A stretch of DNA of 64,000 nt from Thiomicrorhabdus sp. Kp2 (GTDB lineage Bacteria; Pseudomonadota; Gammaproteobacteria; Thiomicrospirales; Thiomicrospiraceae), in the NCBI RefSeq assembly GCF_000478585.1, contig NZ_ARWI01000001.1, positions 1,302,001 through 1,366,000 on the forward strand, in the 5' to 3' direction. The notes below the pieces were generated by a model. It had not been told where the DNA came from and made no database searches. It saw only the letters and a program-made list of their open reading frames with translations. Shown piece by piece: positions 39,115-48,335 of this stretch. The position numbers and the translations under genes are program-made. How positions within the stretch are numbered: position 1 is the first letter of the stretch; each line of letters begins with the position of its first letter.

Positions 39115-39138
39115 AATTGTTAACATTTTGTAACAATT
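39115..39138. promoter_or_regulatory. Putative upstream activator site A (AATTGT-N12-ACAATT)
   Basis: AATTGT at 39115-39120 and ACAATT at 39133-39138 form a dyad with ACATTT in the centre. It matches the dyad at 49031-49054 at 19 of 24 bases and has identical spacing. It is about 110 bases upstream of the start expected from the sigma-54 promoter at 39210. Further half-sites lie at 39093 and 39158. Likely target of the NifA-like activator at 43940. Confidence 0.6.
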
Positions 39139-39209
39139 TTAAGTATTACAAAAGGTAACAATTAAACATTTACACCCTAACTAGTTGAATATTATAAATA
39201 AATATAATA

Positions 39210-39226
39210 TTGGTCATATAAATGCG
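39210..39226 (+). promoter_or_regulatory. Putative sigma-54 promoter of the ABC importer operon
   Basis: GG at 39212-39213 and GC at 39224-39225 are separated by exactly ten bases, the sigma-54 -24/-12 arrangement (TTGGTCATATAAATGC). Transcription would begin near 39237, 27 bases before the ATG of the ATPase gene. Confidence 0.6.
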
Positions 39227-39263
39227 TTATACCAATTAATAAAAAACTAATTAGGAATATAAA

Positions 39264-40049
39264 ATGTCAGCTTCTAATATTTGGATTTCAGATCTAACGC
39301 ATTACTACAACAAGAAACAAACGTCACCAACGTTAGACGATATCAACTTAACCATTCCTAAAGGCCAACTCACTGCTTTAATTGGTCGAAGTGGTTGCGG
39401 GAAATCAACCCTTTTACAAATGATGGCTGGCTTATTAATGCCATCTCACGGCTCTGTTCGAATTAACACCCACACGGTCCTAAAGCCTAACGCTAAGTGG
39501 AACATGATGTTTCAAAAGCCGTCACTTTATCCTTGGATGACCGTTAGAGAAAACGCGGCGCTTTCACTGGTTTTTGCAGGCACTTATAAAGGCAATGAAG
39601 ACAAAGTTGAAGAGCTGCTAGATATGGTTGGACTCACTGAACATAAAGACAAAAATGTTCAACAACTCTCTGGGGGTCAACAACAGCGTGTTGCTCTAGC
39701 ACGATCTTTAGCCGCTGAACCAGAAGTTCTACTTTTAGATGAGCCTTTCTCAGCGCTAGACGCTTTTACACGTTCCGCTTTACAAACCGAAGTTGCTCAA
39801 ATCTGTCATGACCAAGGTATCACCATGGTTTTGGTTACCCATGACATCGAAGAAGCGGTGGCGATGGCCGACAAGGTCGTCATTATGAACCATAACCCAG
39901 GACGCATTGTGGGTTCGCTAGATGTCCCCGTTGCTTATCCTCGTGACCGTAACGCACCTGAGTTTGTTGCGTTAAAAGAGCAGTTATTTGAAGAATTTGA
40001 AAAGATTGATCAAGCAAAACAACTCGAACTACAGCAACAAGCCTCTTAA
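39264..40049 (+). CDS. ABC transporter ATP-binding protein, NrtD/CynD/SsuB family
   Basis: A 261-residue ATPase with Walker A GRSGCGKST (about residues 41-49), Q-loop, signature LSGGQQQR (about 136-143) and Walker B VLLLDEPF. It is of the family that drives import of nitrate, cyanate, taurine or aliphatic sulfonates. It is the first gene of an operon with a binding protein and a permease. The cyanase gene under similar control nearby makes cyanate a good guess, but sequence alone does not prove it. Confidence 0.92.
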   Translation: MSASNIWISDLTHYYNKKQTSPTLDDINLTIPKGQLTALIGRSGCGKSTLLQMMAGLLMPSHGSVRINTHTVLKPNAKWNMMFQKPSLYPWMTVRENAALSLVFAGTYKGNEDKVEELLDMVGLTEHKDKNVQQLSGGQQQRVALARSLAAEPEVLLLDEPFSALDAFTRSALQTEVAQICHDQGITMVLVTHDIEEAVAMADKVVIMNHNPGRIVGSLDVPVAYPRDRNAPEFVALKEQLFEEFEKIDQAKQLELQQQAS

Positions 40050-40089
40050 TTTATTTACCCATTTTTTGTTTTTTTAAGGAGATTTAATC

Positions 40090-41343
40090 ATGTGCCAATT
40101 ATGTGATATTAATGAACAACAAGCTAAAGAAGACTATAAATTCAATCCCGCTAAAGGACGTAGAGAATTTATTCTTGATAGCCTAGCAACAGCGGGTGGT
40201 CTTACTGCAGCAATGAGCTTACCATTAGACGCTTTAGCGAATATTGAGATGCCAGAAGATGAAGTGGTACGAATTGGTTACCTACCTATTACAGATGCCA
40301 GTGCCTTATTAGTTGCTCACGCTATGGGCTTCTTTGAAGACGAAGGGCTAAAAGTTGAAAAACCAACTTTAATTCGTGGTTGGTCTCCTCTTATTGAAGG
40401 TTTTGCCGCTAAAAAATTCAACCTAGTGCATTTCTTAAAGCCAATTCCTGTATGGATGCGTTACAACAATAAATTCCCTATCAAAATCACGGGTTGGGCA
40501 CACACAAATGGCTCAGGCCTTGTTGTTGGTAAACACACGGGTGTTGAAAAATTTGAAGATTTGGGCGGAAAACAAATTGCCGTACCTTATTGGTATTCAA
40601 TGCACAACGTTGTATTACAAATGGCGCTTAAAAATGCGGGACTTGAACCTGTTATCCAAGATCAAACAGATGAACTGAAGCCTAACCAAGTTAACTTACA
40701 AATTATGCCACCACCCGATATGCCACCAGCATTAGCGGCTAAAAAGATTGATGCGTTCATTGTTGCTGAACCATTCAATGCGGCAGGTGAAGTACTGGCT
40801 GGCGCTAAAATGCTCCGTTTTACTGGGGATATTTGGAAAAACCACCCTTGTTGTGTAATTTGTATGCATGACGAGCATGTTGAAAAGAAAAAAGTTTGGT
40901 CTCAAAAAGTGATGAATGCGGTGGTTCGTGGTGCTTTATATGCACAAGAGAACAAAGAAGAGGTAGCACACATGCTTTCTCGTGAAGGTAAGAGATATTT
41001 ACCAATGAAAGCTAAAGTAGTACTTAAAGCGATGACTGACTATGCTCCAGAGCACTATGCCGAGCCTGATGCCATTAAACATGAAGACTGGAAGGTTGGT
41101 CGTATTGACTTTAACCCATACCCTTACCCAACAGCAACCAAGTTTATTATTGATGAACTTAAAGATACTCTCGTTGCTGGAGATAAGACATTCTTAAATG
41201 ATTTAGACACTGACTTTGTTGTTAAAGATTTAGTCAACTATGACTATGTTAAGAATGCGATGGATAAATACCAAGTTTGGGACAAAGTTCCAGGTGTAAA
41301 CCCTGAAAACCCAACAGAACGTGAGGAGGTATTTGTACTATGA
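40090..41343 (+). CDS. ABC transporter substrate-binding protein, NrtA/SsuA-like, with twin-arginine signal
   Basis: A 417-residue periplasmic binding protein of the NMT1/NrtA/CmpA superfamily (VRIGYLPITDASALLVAHAMG near residue 61). The N terminus has CQLC, then a twin-arginine motif GRREFIL (about residues 23-29) and a hydrophobic stretch ending at LDALA, so it should leave the cell folded through Tat. Ligand cannot be deduced. Its stop overlaps the permease start by four bases. Confidence 0.9.
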   Translation: MCQLCDINEQQAKEDYKFNPAKGRREFILDSLATAGGLTAAMSLPLDALANIEMPEDEVVRIGYLPITDASALLVAHAMGFFEDEGLKVEKPTLIRGWSPLIEGFAAKKFNLVHFLKPIPVWMRYNNKFPIKITGWAHTNGSGLVVGKHTGVEKFEDLGGKQIAVPYWYSMHNVVLQMALKNAGLEPVIQDQTDELKPNQVNLQIMPPPDMPPALAAKKIDAFIVAEPFNAAGEVLAGAKMLRFTGDIWKNHPCCVICMHDEHVEKKKVWSQKVMNAVVRGALYAQENKEEVAHMLSREGKRYLPMKAKVVLKAMTDYAPEHYAEPDAIKHEDWKVGRIDFNPYPYPTATKFIIDELKDTLVAGDKTFLNDLDTDFVVKDLVNYDYVKNAMDKYQVWDKVPGVNPENPTEREEVFVL

Positions 41344-42170
41344 GTACTTTGGCCGCAAAGCCAATGTTTTCTTTTGGCCAGATGTATTCTGGCTTTAAGA
41401 AACTTCCAACAGGCGTACAAAACTTTTCTAATGCCGTACTTGGTATGGCGTTACTTTTGTTACTCTGGTGGATTGGCGGAATATTAATTGAATCTAATCC
41501 AGATACAGAGGCTTTTGCTGGTTTTGCACCAGGTCCAGCCTTTAGTGCATTAGCCTATTTATTTGAAACTGGCTCTATCTGGGAAACCATTTACTCAAGC
41601 TTATACCGCATTATTATCGGTCTATTTTGGGGGATTGTTATAGGCGTACCTGTTGGTGTATTAATCGGCTATTTTGCTGCAGTACGTCAAGTAGCGAATA
41701 TGCCATTTCAGTTCTTACGAATGATTAGTCCCTTAGCTTGGATGCCAATCGCCGTATTAGCTTTTGAAACTTGGGATAATGCGATCATTTTCTTACTCAT
41801 TATGGCAACCGTTTGGCCGATTGTTTTTGGTACTGCCCACGGTGTACAACGTATTGACCCTAACTGGTTCAGTGTGGCTAAAAACTTAGGTGCGGATGGT
41901 TTTCAAATGTTGCGCCGAGTGATTATGCCAGCAATCGCCCAAGACGTTTTTGCAGGGATTCGTTTAGCCATTGGTGTTGCCTGGGTTGTACTTGTTCCAG
42001 CCGAATACCTAGGGGTAACGTCTGGATTAGGTTATGCCATCAACGATGCTCGTGACACCTTAGACTATGATTCATTAGCAGCAATTGTTGTTGTAATTGG
42101 TGTTATTGGCTACCTACTTGATGCCATCGCGGTGATGTTAATCAAGCGCTACTCATGGCGCGTAGAGTAA
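41340..42170 (+). CDS. ABC transporter permease, NrtB/SsuC-like
   Basis: A 276-residue permease with six membrane helices and the EAA loop for ATPase contact (AKNLGADGFQMLRRVIMPA, about residues 181-199). It pairs with the ATPase and binding protein before it, overlapping the latter by four bases. Family members import nitrate, cyanate, bicarbonate or sulfonates. Ends the three-gene importer unit; a porin gene follows after 235 bases. Confidence 0.92.
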   Translation: MSTLAAKPMFSFGQMYSGFKKLPTGVQNFSNAVLGMALLLLLWWIGGILIESNPDTEAFAGFAPGPAFSALAYLFETGSIWETIYSSLYRIIIGLFWGIVIGVPVGVLIGYFAAVRQVANMPFQFLRMISPLAWMPIAVLAFETWDNAIIFLLIMATVWPIVFGTAHGVQRIDPNWFSVAKNLGADGFQMLRRVIMPAIAQDVFAGIRLAIGVAWVVLVPAEYLGVTSGLGYAINDARDTLDYDSLAAIVVVIGVIGYLLDAIAVMLIKRYSWRVE

Positions 42171-42405
42171 CTAAAACAATTTAAACCCTAGCCTAGTGAT
42201 AATTCTTCACTGGGCTTCCATCATAGAAAACAGAGCAAACATTTATTCTCTCCAAAGAATGAATAGGGTTTTTGCACCCTAAATTAATCACACTCTCTTA
42301 ACGGTGTAAAAGAGTGACAAAGAAATAAACAACAACGGCGTTGGAATAACAAAGAGTAGGACTAAAAAATAGCCCACTCACAATAACTAAAATTAAGGAA
42401 ATACC
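42171..42405 (+). promoter_or_regulatory. Intergenic region with several hairpins before the porin gene
   Basis: Three inverted repeats are visible: AGCCTAGTGA with TCACTGGGCT near 42192-42217, AGGGT with ACCCT near 42267-42282, and CACTCT with AGAGTG near 42290-42316. None carries a long T run. I found no GG-N10-GC promoter here. The porin may be read through from the importer operon or have its own sigma-70 promoter. Confidence 0.4.
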
Positions 42406-43620
42406 ATGACAACAAAAATGTCTTTAAACAAAATTCCAACTTTAACCCCCCTTGCACTTGCACTTTCAAGCTGTATGTTGGCGCCAAACCTAGCAAATGC
42501 AGGCGACAATTTTACTGAAGCTTTAACAGGTGGTAAGGCCAATGTCGACATTACGATTCGCTATGAATCCGTTGATCAAGACGGTTCAAGTAACGGGTCT
42601 GCATTAACCGAAAGAACTCGTATTGGTTATAAAACAGGCGACTTTAAAGGTTTTAGCGCATTTGTAGAAATGAGCGGAACCGAATCGATTGGTAGCCGTG
42701 AAGATTATCATGTACCTAAAGGCCCTTATGCTGATTCCTATGCAAAAGGCGTTATTTTAGATCCAACCCTTACACGCTTAAACCAGGCCTGGATAGATTA
42801 CAGTTTTTCTAAATCGAACCTTAAAGCGGGTAAACAGCGCATCATTATGGATAACCGTTTTTTAGGAAACGTAGGTTGGCGTCAAACCGAGCAGGTTTAC
42901 AACGGCTTTAGTGCCAAAATTAAAGAGTTTGATACGGTTTCATTCGACTATGCGTACATTGCGGAACAAGATAACCCTCTCGGGCTTCAAATCCCTATGG
43001 CAACGCACGCTTTAAAAGCCGATATTAAAGCGATTCCAGGAGCAACTTTAACAGGTTATGGCTATTTAGTAGACACTCTTGATAGCACTGCTGATAGCAA
43101 AACTCTTGGCGCTCGCATTAAGGGTTCTGCAGCTTTATCGGAAGGCGTTGACTTGACGTACTTTGCTGAATATGCAGACCAAACAGAGTACGCAGATGCG
43201 CCAAGCAATACTGGTGGCGACTACTATCACTTTAAATTAGGTGGTAAATTTAGCGGTGTAAGTGCAACAATCGCTCAAGAAAAACTGGGCGGTGACGGTA
43301 CTTCATCTTTTCAAACCCCTTTAGCGACACTTCACCTATATAACGGCTGGGCAGATAAATTTTTAGCCACCCCTGTAAAAGGTTTAGTCGATACTTATGC
43401 CACGATTGGCACCAAAGTTTCAGGTATTAAACTTGCTGCTGCTTACCATGACTTTAAGTCAGATAAAGGCGGTGATAATTATGGTTCAGAGGTCAACTTA
43501 TTAGCCGCTAAGAAGTTTGGTAAAAACTATTTAGTAGGTATTAAATATGCCGACTATTCAGCGGATACTTTTGCGACAGACACGTCAAAATTATGGGTTT
43601 GGACAAATATCAACTTTTAA
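42406..43620 (+). CDS. Outer membrane porin, 16-18 strand type
   Basis: A 404-residue protein with a signal peptide (cut after ANA, about residue 32) and a beta-barrel pattern: alternating hydrophobic strands, aromatic girdles and terminal phenylalanine (TNINF). The pattern RYESVDQDGS and TRLNQAWIDYSF recalls Opr-type porins and alginate-export-like barrels. Its place after the ABC importer suggests it lets the same substrate through the outer membrane. NQAW is encoded by a CCAGGCCTGG copy. Confidence 0.88.
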   Translation: MTTKMSLNKIPTLTPLALALSSCMLAPNLANAGDNFTEALTGGKANVDITIRYESVDQDGSSNGSALTERTRIGYKTGDFKGFSAFVEMSGTESIGSREDYHVPKGPYADSYAKGVILDPTLTRLNQAWIDYSFSKSNLKAGKQRIIMDNRFLGNVGWRQTEQVYNGFSAKIKEFDTVSFDYAYIAEQDNPLGLQIPMATHALKADIKAIPGATLTGYGYLVDTLDSTADSKTLGARIKGSAALSEGVDLTYFAEYADQTEYADAPSNTGGDYYHFKLGGKFSGVSATIAQEKLGGDGTSSFQTPLATLHLYNGWADKFLATPVKGLVDTYATIGTKVSGIKLAAAYHDFKSDKGGDNYGSEVNLLAAKKFGKNYLVGIKYADYSADTFATDTSKLWVWTNINF

Positions 43621-43650
43621 ACTAATTAGGCTTTAAGCCTCGGTTTTTAC

Positions 43651-43675
43651 TGCTCCGTTATTATTAAACGGAGCA
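43651..43675. other. Hairpin between convergent porin and rof-like genes
   Basis: TGCTCCGTT and AACGGAGCA form a 9-bp stem directly beside the stop codon of the minus-strand gene. A smaller palindrome, AGGCTTTAAGCCT followed by five T, stands at about 43628-43648 and may be the porin terminator. Neither has a full T run for both strands. Confidence 0.5.
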
Positions 43676-43894
43676 CTAAAAATCAATAACACTCATGCTG
43701 AGCAAGTTATCTAAACAGTACTCTTCTCCATTTTTCATTAAGACATACTCTTTACCTTTGCTTGCATATAAATTTTCTACAACACCTTCAACACACTTAT
43801 GTTCACTGTTTTGAACATCAAACACTAAACACACTTTATGTCCATGCATAGAAGCGAGCTCTAATTGGTCATAAATAGAACAAGAAATCCCCAT
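43676..43894 (-). CDS. rof: Rof-like Rho-binding antiterminator
   Basis: A 72-residue protein with the Sm-like pattern of Rof (YaeO): CSIYDQLELASMHG at the N terminus, then G-x-EYV and the LDNLLS strand. E. coli Rof binds Rho and blocks termination. The resemblance is one of pattern, length and conserved positions, so I am fairly but not fully sure. It lies alone on the minus strand between the porin gene and the NifA-like gene, divergent from the latter. Confidence 0.7.
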   Translation of the reverse strand: MGISCSIYDQLELASMHGHKVCLVFDVQNSEHKCVEGVVENLYASKGKEYVLMKNGEEYCLDNLLSMSVIDF

Positions 43895-43939
43895 ATTTCA
43901 CCTCTTTCCATCTTTAGCTTGATATAACAAAGTGATACT

Positions 43940-45709
43940 ATGAAACCATCTTACCCTTTTAATCAAAAACATTACAACACTGTAAATACAGGTAACTTAG
44001 TGAAAGAAGTTGAACATTTAGATATTGCCAATCACTCTGAATATATTGTTATTAAAGAGGCTGCAGAACAGATTGAGAATGCCTATGAACCGCAGAAGGC
44101 AATCCGCACTATTCTGAGTTTGATCTCTAGACAAATGGGGCTAAATCGCGGACGAATTCTTTTACAGGATGGAGATTCAGGCTATCTATATACCGCCTAT
44201 TCTTATGGTCTAACCCAAGAAGAAATTGATAGAAGTCGTTTTGCAATGAGTGAAGGTATCTCTGGCAAAGTCATGTATACAGGGACTCCAACGATTGTTT
44301 CTGATATAGACAAAGAAGAAGATTACCTATTTAGAACAGTAGATCGTGACACCCTTCCTGCTGGAAAAGTCTCTTTTATTGCCACACCCATTACTCGAAA
44401 CAATATTGTCATTGGTGTACTGGCTGTCAACCGCATGGCAAACCCAAGGCGCTCTCTAGATAAAGAATTAGGGTTACTCAAACTGATTGCTCTGTTTATA
44501 AGCGAAATTCTGGCGGTTCACGCTATGATTGAAAAACAGACCCAAATTTTAAAAGAAGAAAACGAACAACTGCGTTCAATGGCGCTAGGCCAAGGAAGCC
44601 AATATGGCATTATTGGGGAAAGCCCAGCTTTAATGTCTGCCTTAAACAAGGTTAGCCGAGCCACCAACACGTCTGTTACCGTTATGCTTCAGGGTGAATC
44701 AGGTACAGGTAAAGAACGTTTTTCTCGCATGCTTCACCTAGCCTCTCATCGAAAAGATGGGCCTTTTATTGCCATTAACTGTGCCGCCATTCCCGAAGAG
44801 CTCTTAGAGTCCGAACTATTTGGCCATGAAAAAGGCGCCTTTACTGGCGCCATTCAAACCAAATTAGGAAAAATGGAGTTGGCAAACCATGGCACTTTAT
44901 TTCTTGATGAAATTGGTGATATGGATTTAGGGCTACAATCCAAATTATTACGTGTTTTAGAAGATCGGACGATTACTCGCATTGGTGCAACAAAACCGAT
45001 TCCTATTGATATACGGATTATTGTGGCTTCACACAAAGACTTACATGGACAAGTCAATAATGGCGCTTTTAGACTCGATTTATTCTACCGATTAAATGTT
45101 TTTCCTATTGAGCTCCCCGCTTTAAGAGAGCGTGATGGCGACATTCGATTATTAGCAAGACACTTTTTAAACCAAGCTAACCAAGAGTACGGAACAAGTG
45201 CCATTTTTGATCCAGAAGCCATGACATTTCTAGAGCGTTATGACTGGCCTGGTAATATTCGTCAATTAGAGAACATCGTAAAACGTGCAGTACTGATGGC
45301 GGATAACAATCGCCTTATTTCAGCCAACTTAATTAACCGAATTATTTCCGAAGAAAGTGGAATCATTCGCGGTGGCTCACCTGCGCCAGAGCAAATTGCA
45401 CCTGTCTCTACCGCGTATACAGATAGCTGGCAGCAAAGTACTGCAATCCCTCAGCAACCTGTGGGGACACACGCAGCTCATCAGCCAGCGCCGCCAACGC
45501 ATGAGCCATACCCTCCACAGAGTTTTATTGACTCAGTCAATCCAGTAGATGAAAAACGTGCCTATTGGCGGGTTTCAGAAAATGAAACGGAACGCCTTCA
45601 ACAAGCTTTAGAAATGGCGCGCGGAAATAAAACAAGAGCCGCCATGCTCTTAAATATGACGCCTAGACAGTTTAATTATCGATTGAAGAAACTGGGAATT
45701 GAGGGTTAA
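43940..45709 (+). CDS. NifA-like sigma-54-dependent transcriptional activator
   Basis: A 589-residue enhancer-binding protein: GAF domain (about 45-190), short coiled linker, AAA+ domain with Walker A GESGTGKE (252-259), the sigma-54 contact loop GAFTGA (299-304) and DEIGD Walker B, then a proline-rich linker and a Fis-type helix-turn-helix at the C terminus (NKTRAAMLLNMTPRQFNYRL). The layout matches NifA/VnfA/AnfA, but no nitrogenase genes are near. It probably activates the three sigma-54 promoters found here. The GAF ligand is unknown. Confidence 0.93.
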   Translation: MKPSYPFNQKHYNTVNTGNLVKEVEHLDIANHSEYIVIKEAAEQIENAYEPQKAIRTILSLISRQMGLNRGRILLQDGDSGYLYTAYSYGLTQEEIDRSRFAMSEGISGKVMYTGTPTIVSDIDKEEDYLFRTVDRDTLPAGKVSFIATPITRNNIVIGVLAVNRMANPRRSLDKELGLLKLIALFISEILAVHAMIEKQTQILKEENEQLRSMALGQGSQYGIIGESPALMSALNKVSRATNTSVTVMLQGESGTGKERFSRMLHLASHRKDGPFIAINCAAIPEELLESELFGHEKGAFTGAIQTKLGKMELANHGTLFLDEIGDMDLGLQSKLLRVLEDRTITRIGATKPIPIDIRIIVASHKDLHGQVNNGAFRLDLFYRLNVFPIELPALRERDGDIRLLARHFLNQANQEYGTSAIFDPEAMTFLERYDWPGNIRQLENIVKRAVLMADNNRLISANLINRIISEESGIIRGGSPAPEQIAPVSTAYTDSWQQSTAIPQQPVGTHAAHQPAPPTHEPYPPQSFIDSVNPVDEKRAYWRVSENETERLQQALEMARGNKTRAAMLLNMTPRQFNYRLKKLGIEG

Positions 45710-45759
45710 TTCCGTTCTTAACTTTATTTGAGATGAGCTTACTTAAAAATTTTACTCAA

Positions 45760-45791
45760 AAAAAAAGGTTCTAATCATAGAACCTTTTTTT
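45760..45791. terminator. Bidirectional terminator between the activator and the rubredoxin reductase genes
   Basis: GGTTCTA and TAGAACC form a 7-bp stem with ATCA loop, flanked by seven or more A on the left and seven T on the right. It can end both convergent transcripts. Confidence 0.9.
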
Positions 45792-45813
45792 ATTGAGAGA
45801 GTTAAACCCTTAT

Positions 45814-47178
45814 TTAGGCCGAATACAACTCTTGATACATCTTATTAGCAGAAGTAACAAACTCACCACTCAATGCAAAACCTGACACAGCACCGTCAAC
45901 GGTATACAGTAATTTTTGGTTCTCACCAACATTCATATTCATTTCCCATTGACCATGCGTTGCAATCAAAGGAGGACTTAACATAATAGATAAACTTGGT
46001 GTTTTTGTTTTAATCAACGTTGGTAATACATTAAATTCAGAACTTGAATCACCATAAAGATGTGAAGCAAAAGCTTTTACTTGACGTCTAATCGGCTCTA
46101 GAAATGCTTGCACAACGCCATCTAATTCCGCACAGTCACCAATAGCATAGACATCAGGATCATTTGTCTGGCAATGCTGATTAACACAGATACCACGATT
46201 TGTTTCCAGCTTAGCTTTTTTTGCTAATTCAACATTGGGTGCCAAACCAATAGCTGCTATGACCAAGTCGGTTTCATAGGTCTCACCTTGATCTGTTTTC
46301 AGTACATAACCGCTTCCTACTTTATCCATCTCTTTTAATTCAGAATTAAAGATTAAATTAACACCACGTTCCTTTAATTTTTGTTCTAAATTACTCGAAA
46401 TGGCTTCAGGCATAATCTGGCTCATCAAATGAGAACCACGGACAATCATATCGACTTCAATACCAAATGAACGCAAGTCTTCTGCTAATTCGGTGGCAAT
46501 TAAACCACCACCAACTAAGGTAACTTTTTTGATGCCTTGCAATGTTTTATAAAACTTCTTATAAGCAGCAAGATCGTTAATGGTGACCATCTCGTGCCCA
46601 GCATCCCCTTCTACCTTGGGAATAAGTGCTTTAGCACCTGTTGCTAAAACAAGTTTGTCGTAACTAAAACTACCTGTTGTCGTCATTACTTTTTTACGTT
46701 TAGTATTAACAGACATAACTTTGGTTCTGACTTTAATACCTAAATCTAATTCTGTCGCTTTTTCATTAGCTGTCGCTTCGGGTAAATCATCAGGCGTTCT
46801 GTTTTGACTTAATGCCATTGACAGAGCGGGTTTAGGATAAACCGTTCCATCATCAGCGGTAAGAAGTGTAATCACCGCATCCGCATTTTCTTTACGAACT
46901 GCTTCTGCTGTCTGCCAACCCGCGTAACCAGAACCAATAATTAAAATATCGGCTTTATTACTTACCTTACGCTTAGGTTGATCTGCTGAAGCGGATTTTT
47001 TGGTTGTGTCTATTAACACAAAATCGGACTTGCTAACGAGGCATAATGGACAATACCAATCATCAGGAATATCTTCAAAACGTGTTCCTGGTGCTAGGCC
47101 TGAATCCTCATCACCCAACTCCTCATCGTAGATTAAACCGCAAGTTTTACAAATATATTTCTGATATGGCATGCTCAT
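45814..47178 (-). CDS. Rubredoxin fused to NAD(P)H-dependent rubredoxin reductase
   Basis: A 454-residue protein. Residues 1-55 form a rubredoxin with paired CxxCG/CPLC iron ligands (ICKTCG and YCPLC). A FAD/NAD(P)H reductase follows with Rossmann motifs IIGSGYAG near residue 80 and [11 protein letters not shown] near 220, and the FAD-binding AIGDCAE near 345. The protein should pass electrons from NAD(P)H to an iron-sulfur or flavin partner. It is the last gene of an operon with an acyl-CoA-dehydrogenase-like flavoprotein, 9 bases behind it, which is the likely partner. Confidence 0.93.
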   Translation of the reverse strand: MSMPYQKYICKTCGLIYDEELGDEDSGLAPGTRFEDIPDDWYCPLCLVSKSDFVLIDTTKKSASADQPKRKVSNKADILIIGSGYAGWQTAEAVRKENADAVITLLTADDGTVYPKPALSMALSQNRTPDDLPEATANEKATELDLGIKVRTKVMSVNTKRKKVMTTTGSFSYDKLVLATGAKALIPKVEGDAGHEMVTINDLAAYKKFYKTLQGIKKVTLVGGGLIATELAEDLRSFGIEVDMIVRGSHLMSQIMPEAISSNLEQKLKERGVNLIFNSELKEMDKVGSGYVLKTDQGETYETDLVIAAIGLAPNVELAKKAKLETNRGICVNQHCQTNDPDVYAIGDCAELDGVVQAFLEPIRRQVKAFASHLYGDSSSEFNVLPTLIKTKTPSLSIMLSPPLIATHGQWEMNMNVGENQKLLYTVDGAVSGFALSGEFVTSANKMYQELYSA

Positions 47179-47187
47179 AACTCTCTC

Positions 47188-48273
47188 CTATGCCGCTTCT
47201 TCAATACGCGCAATTTCTTTACGTAAATGCTTAATTGAAGGGGTAACAATAATAACAAAATAGGCTTCACGCTGTTTACGGTGGGCAACGGCATCCACAA
47301 TATAGCCTTTAGCACCAGCATGTTGCATAACCGAATCGGCCGCACGCTTACAAATCTCAGCACCTAATAAACGGGCTTCTAAAACCGATTTAATATACTC
47401 TTCGCCTTGTGTGTAAGGCTCTTCACAAAGTTCTTGAATAAACTCTAATGCATCTTCAAGCTCTTCTTGCAACTCTTCTGGAGAGTCATCAAGATACTCA
47501 TTGATTTCAGACAGTGTCAGATTCGATTTATTCATATCATTGATAGCACCTTGAATCACACCTGCTGCCATCCCCGTCTGTAACAAAATAAAACCCGCTT
47601 TCATTTTCTGTAGTAGAGGTTTTACGGGATCAGATAACAGATATTTTTTAGGTAAAAAGGCATTATCAAAGATTAATGCATAAGTACCTGTACCTTCCAT
47701 ACCTACAAATTCAACTAATTGCTTCATAGTTAAACCTTCAAGGTCACATGGAATTAAAGCCATAGCGTCTCGATTAGGCTGGCCGTTCTTGTCATGCACA
47801 CTAAAAATTGAACCAAAGAAATGCTTGCTAGAACCTTCTAATAAGTTAGAAACCCAAGGTAAAGTACCATTAATGATATAACCATCTTCCGTCTCTTCTG
47901 CTGTAAGTTTAAGCTCTTCAATGCCAGCAAAGTGTTTCATTGGGTTTGATAATGACGTTGCGCCAAAAAGTTCACCATCTACCATCTTAGGAAGAATTTC
48001 ACTTTTTAACCACTCATTATCTGAGTTTTCAATGTACCAAGCGCAAACCGTTTGTGCCCACATCATAAAGCCAGTAGACATACACTCTTCAGAAACAATC
48101 GCCATATCAGCAATAGTGCCAAACAAGTTTAGTTCACCATTATTTTGTGAAGGAATATGGTGACGAAATGCGCCCGCTTTACCTAATTTTTCAAGTACCT
48201 CTGTTGTATAGGTACCATGGTCAATGGCAAGTGTGAGTGGTTTTAAATCATTTTTTACAATTTGACTAATCAT
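47188..48273 (-). CDS. Acyl-CoA-dehydrogenase-like flavoprotein, probably a monooxygenase or other non-canonical member
   Basis: A 361-residue protein with the three-domain fold of acyl-CoA dehydrogenases (WAQTVCAWY helix region, the GATSLSNPMKHF strand, and a C-terminal helical domain with HAGAKGYI). Where typical dehydrogenases carry the catalytic Glu (YEGT), this one reads IVTPS, so the dehydrogenase base at that site is absent. An acidic insert (about 245-270) is odd. The relatives without the Glu include DszC/SfnB-type flavin monooxygenases. Substrate unknown. Cotranscribed with the OsmC-like and rubredoxin reductase genes. Confidence 0.85.
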   Translation of the reverse strand: MISQIVKNDLKPLTLAIDHGTYTTEVLEKLGKAGAFRHHIPSQNNGELNLFGTIADMAIVSEECMSTGFMMWAQTVCAWYIENSDNEWLKSEILPKMVDGELFGATSLSNPMKHFAGIEELKLTAEETEDGYIINGTLPWVSNLLEGSSKHFFGSIFSVHDKNGQPNRDAMALIPCDLEGLTMKQLVEFVGMEGTGTYALIFDNAFLPKKYLLSDPVKPLLQKMKAGFILLQTGMAAGVIQGAINDMNKSNLTLSEINEYLDDSPEELQEELEDALEFIQELCEEPYTQGEEYIKSVLEARLLGAEICKRAADSVMQHAGAKGYIVDAVAHRKQREAYFVIIVTPSIKHLRKEIARIEEAA

Positions 48274-48294
48274 GAGTTGTACTCCTTGTAAGTC

Positions 48295-48330
48295 ACCAGG
48301 CCTGGTAAATAATGAACTACCAGGCCTGGT
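48295..48330. repeat. Two CCAGGCCTGG-family palindromes between the OsmC-like and flavoprotein genes
   Basis: ACCAGGCCTGGT occurs at 48295-48306 and again at 48319-48330 with 12 bases between. Both lie inside the probable operon. The two copies could pair with each other or with themselves in the mRNA and so affect relative expression. Confidence 0.9.
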
Positions 48331-48335
48331 AGAAA

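Noticed and set aside
39264-42170. Naming the ABC importer firmly as a cyanate, nitrate or taurine transporter
   Set aside because: The family members are too alike for a call by eye; only context points to cyanate.
43940-45709. Calling the sigma-54 activator NifA with a role in nitrogen fixation
   Set aside because: No nif genes are in the window, and the nearby dyads have TTGT-N12-ACAA spacing rather than the TGT-N10-ACA of NifA sites.
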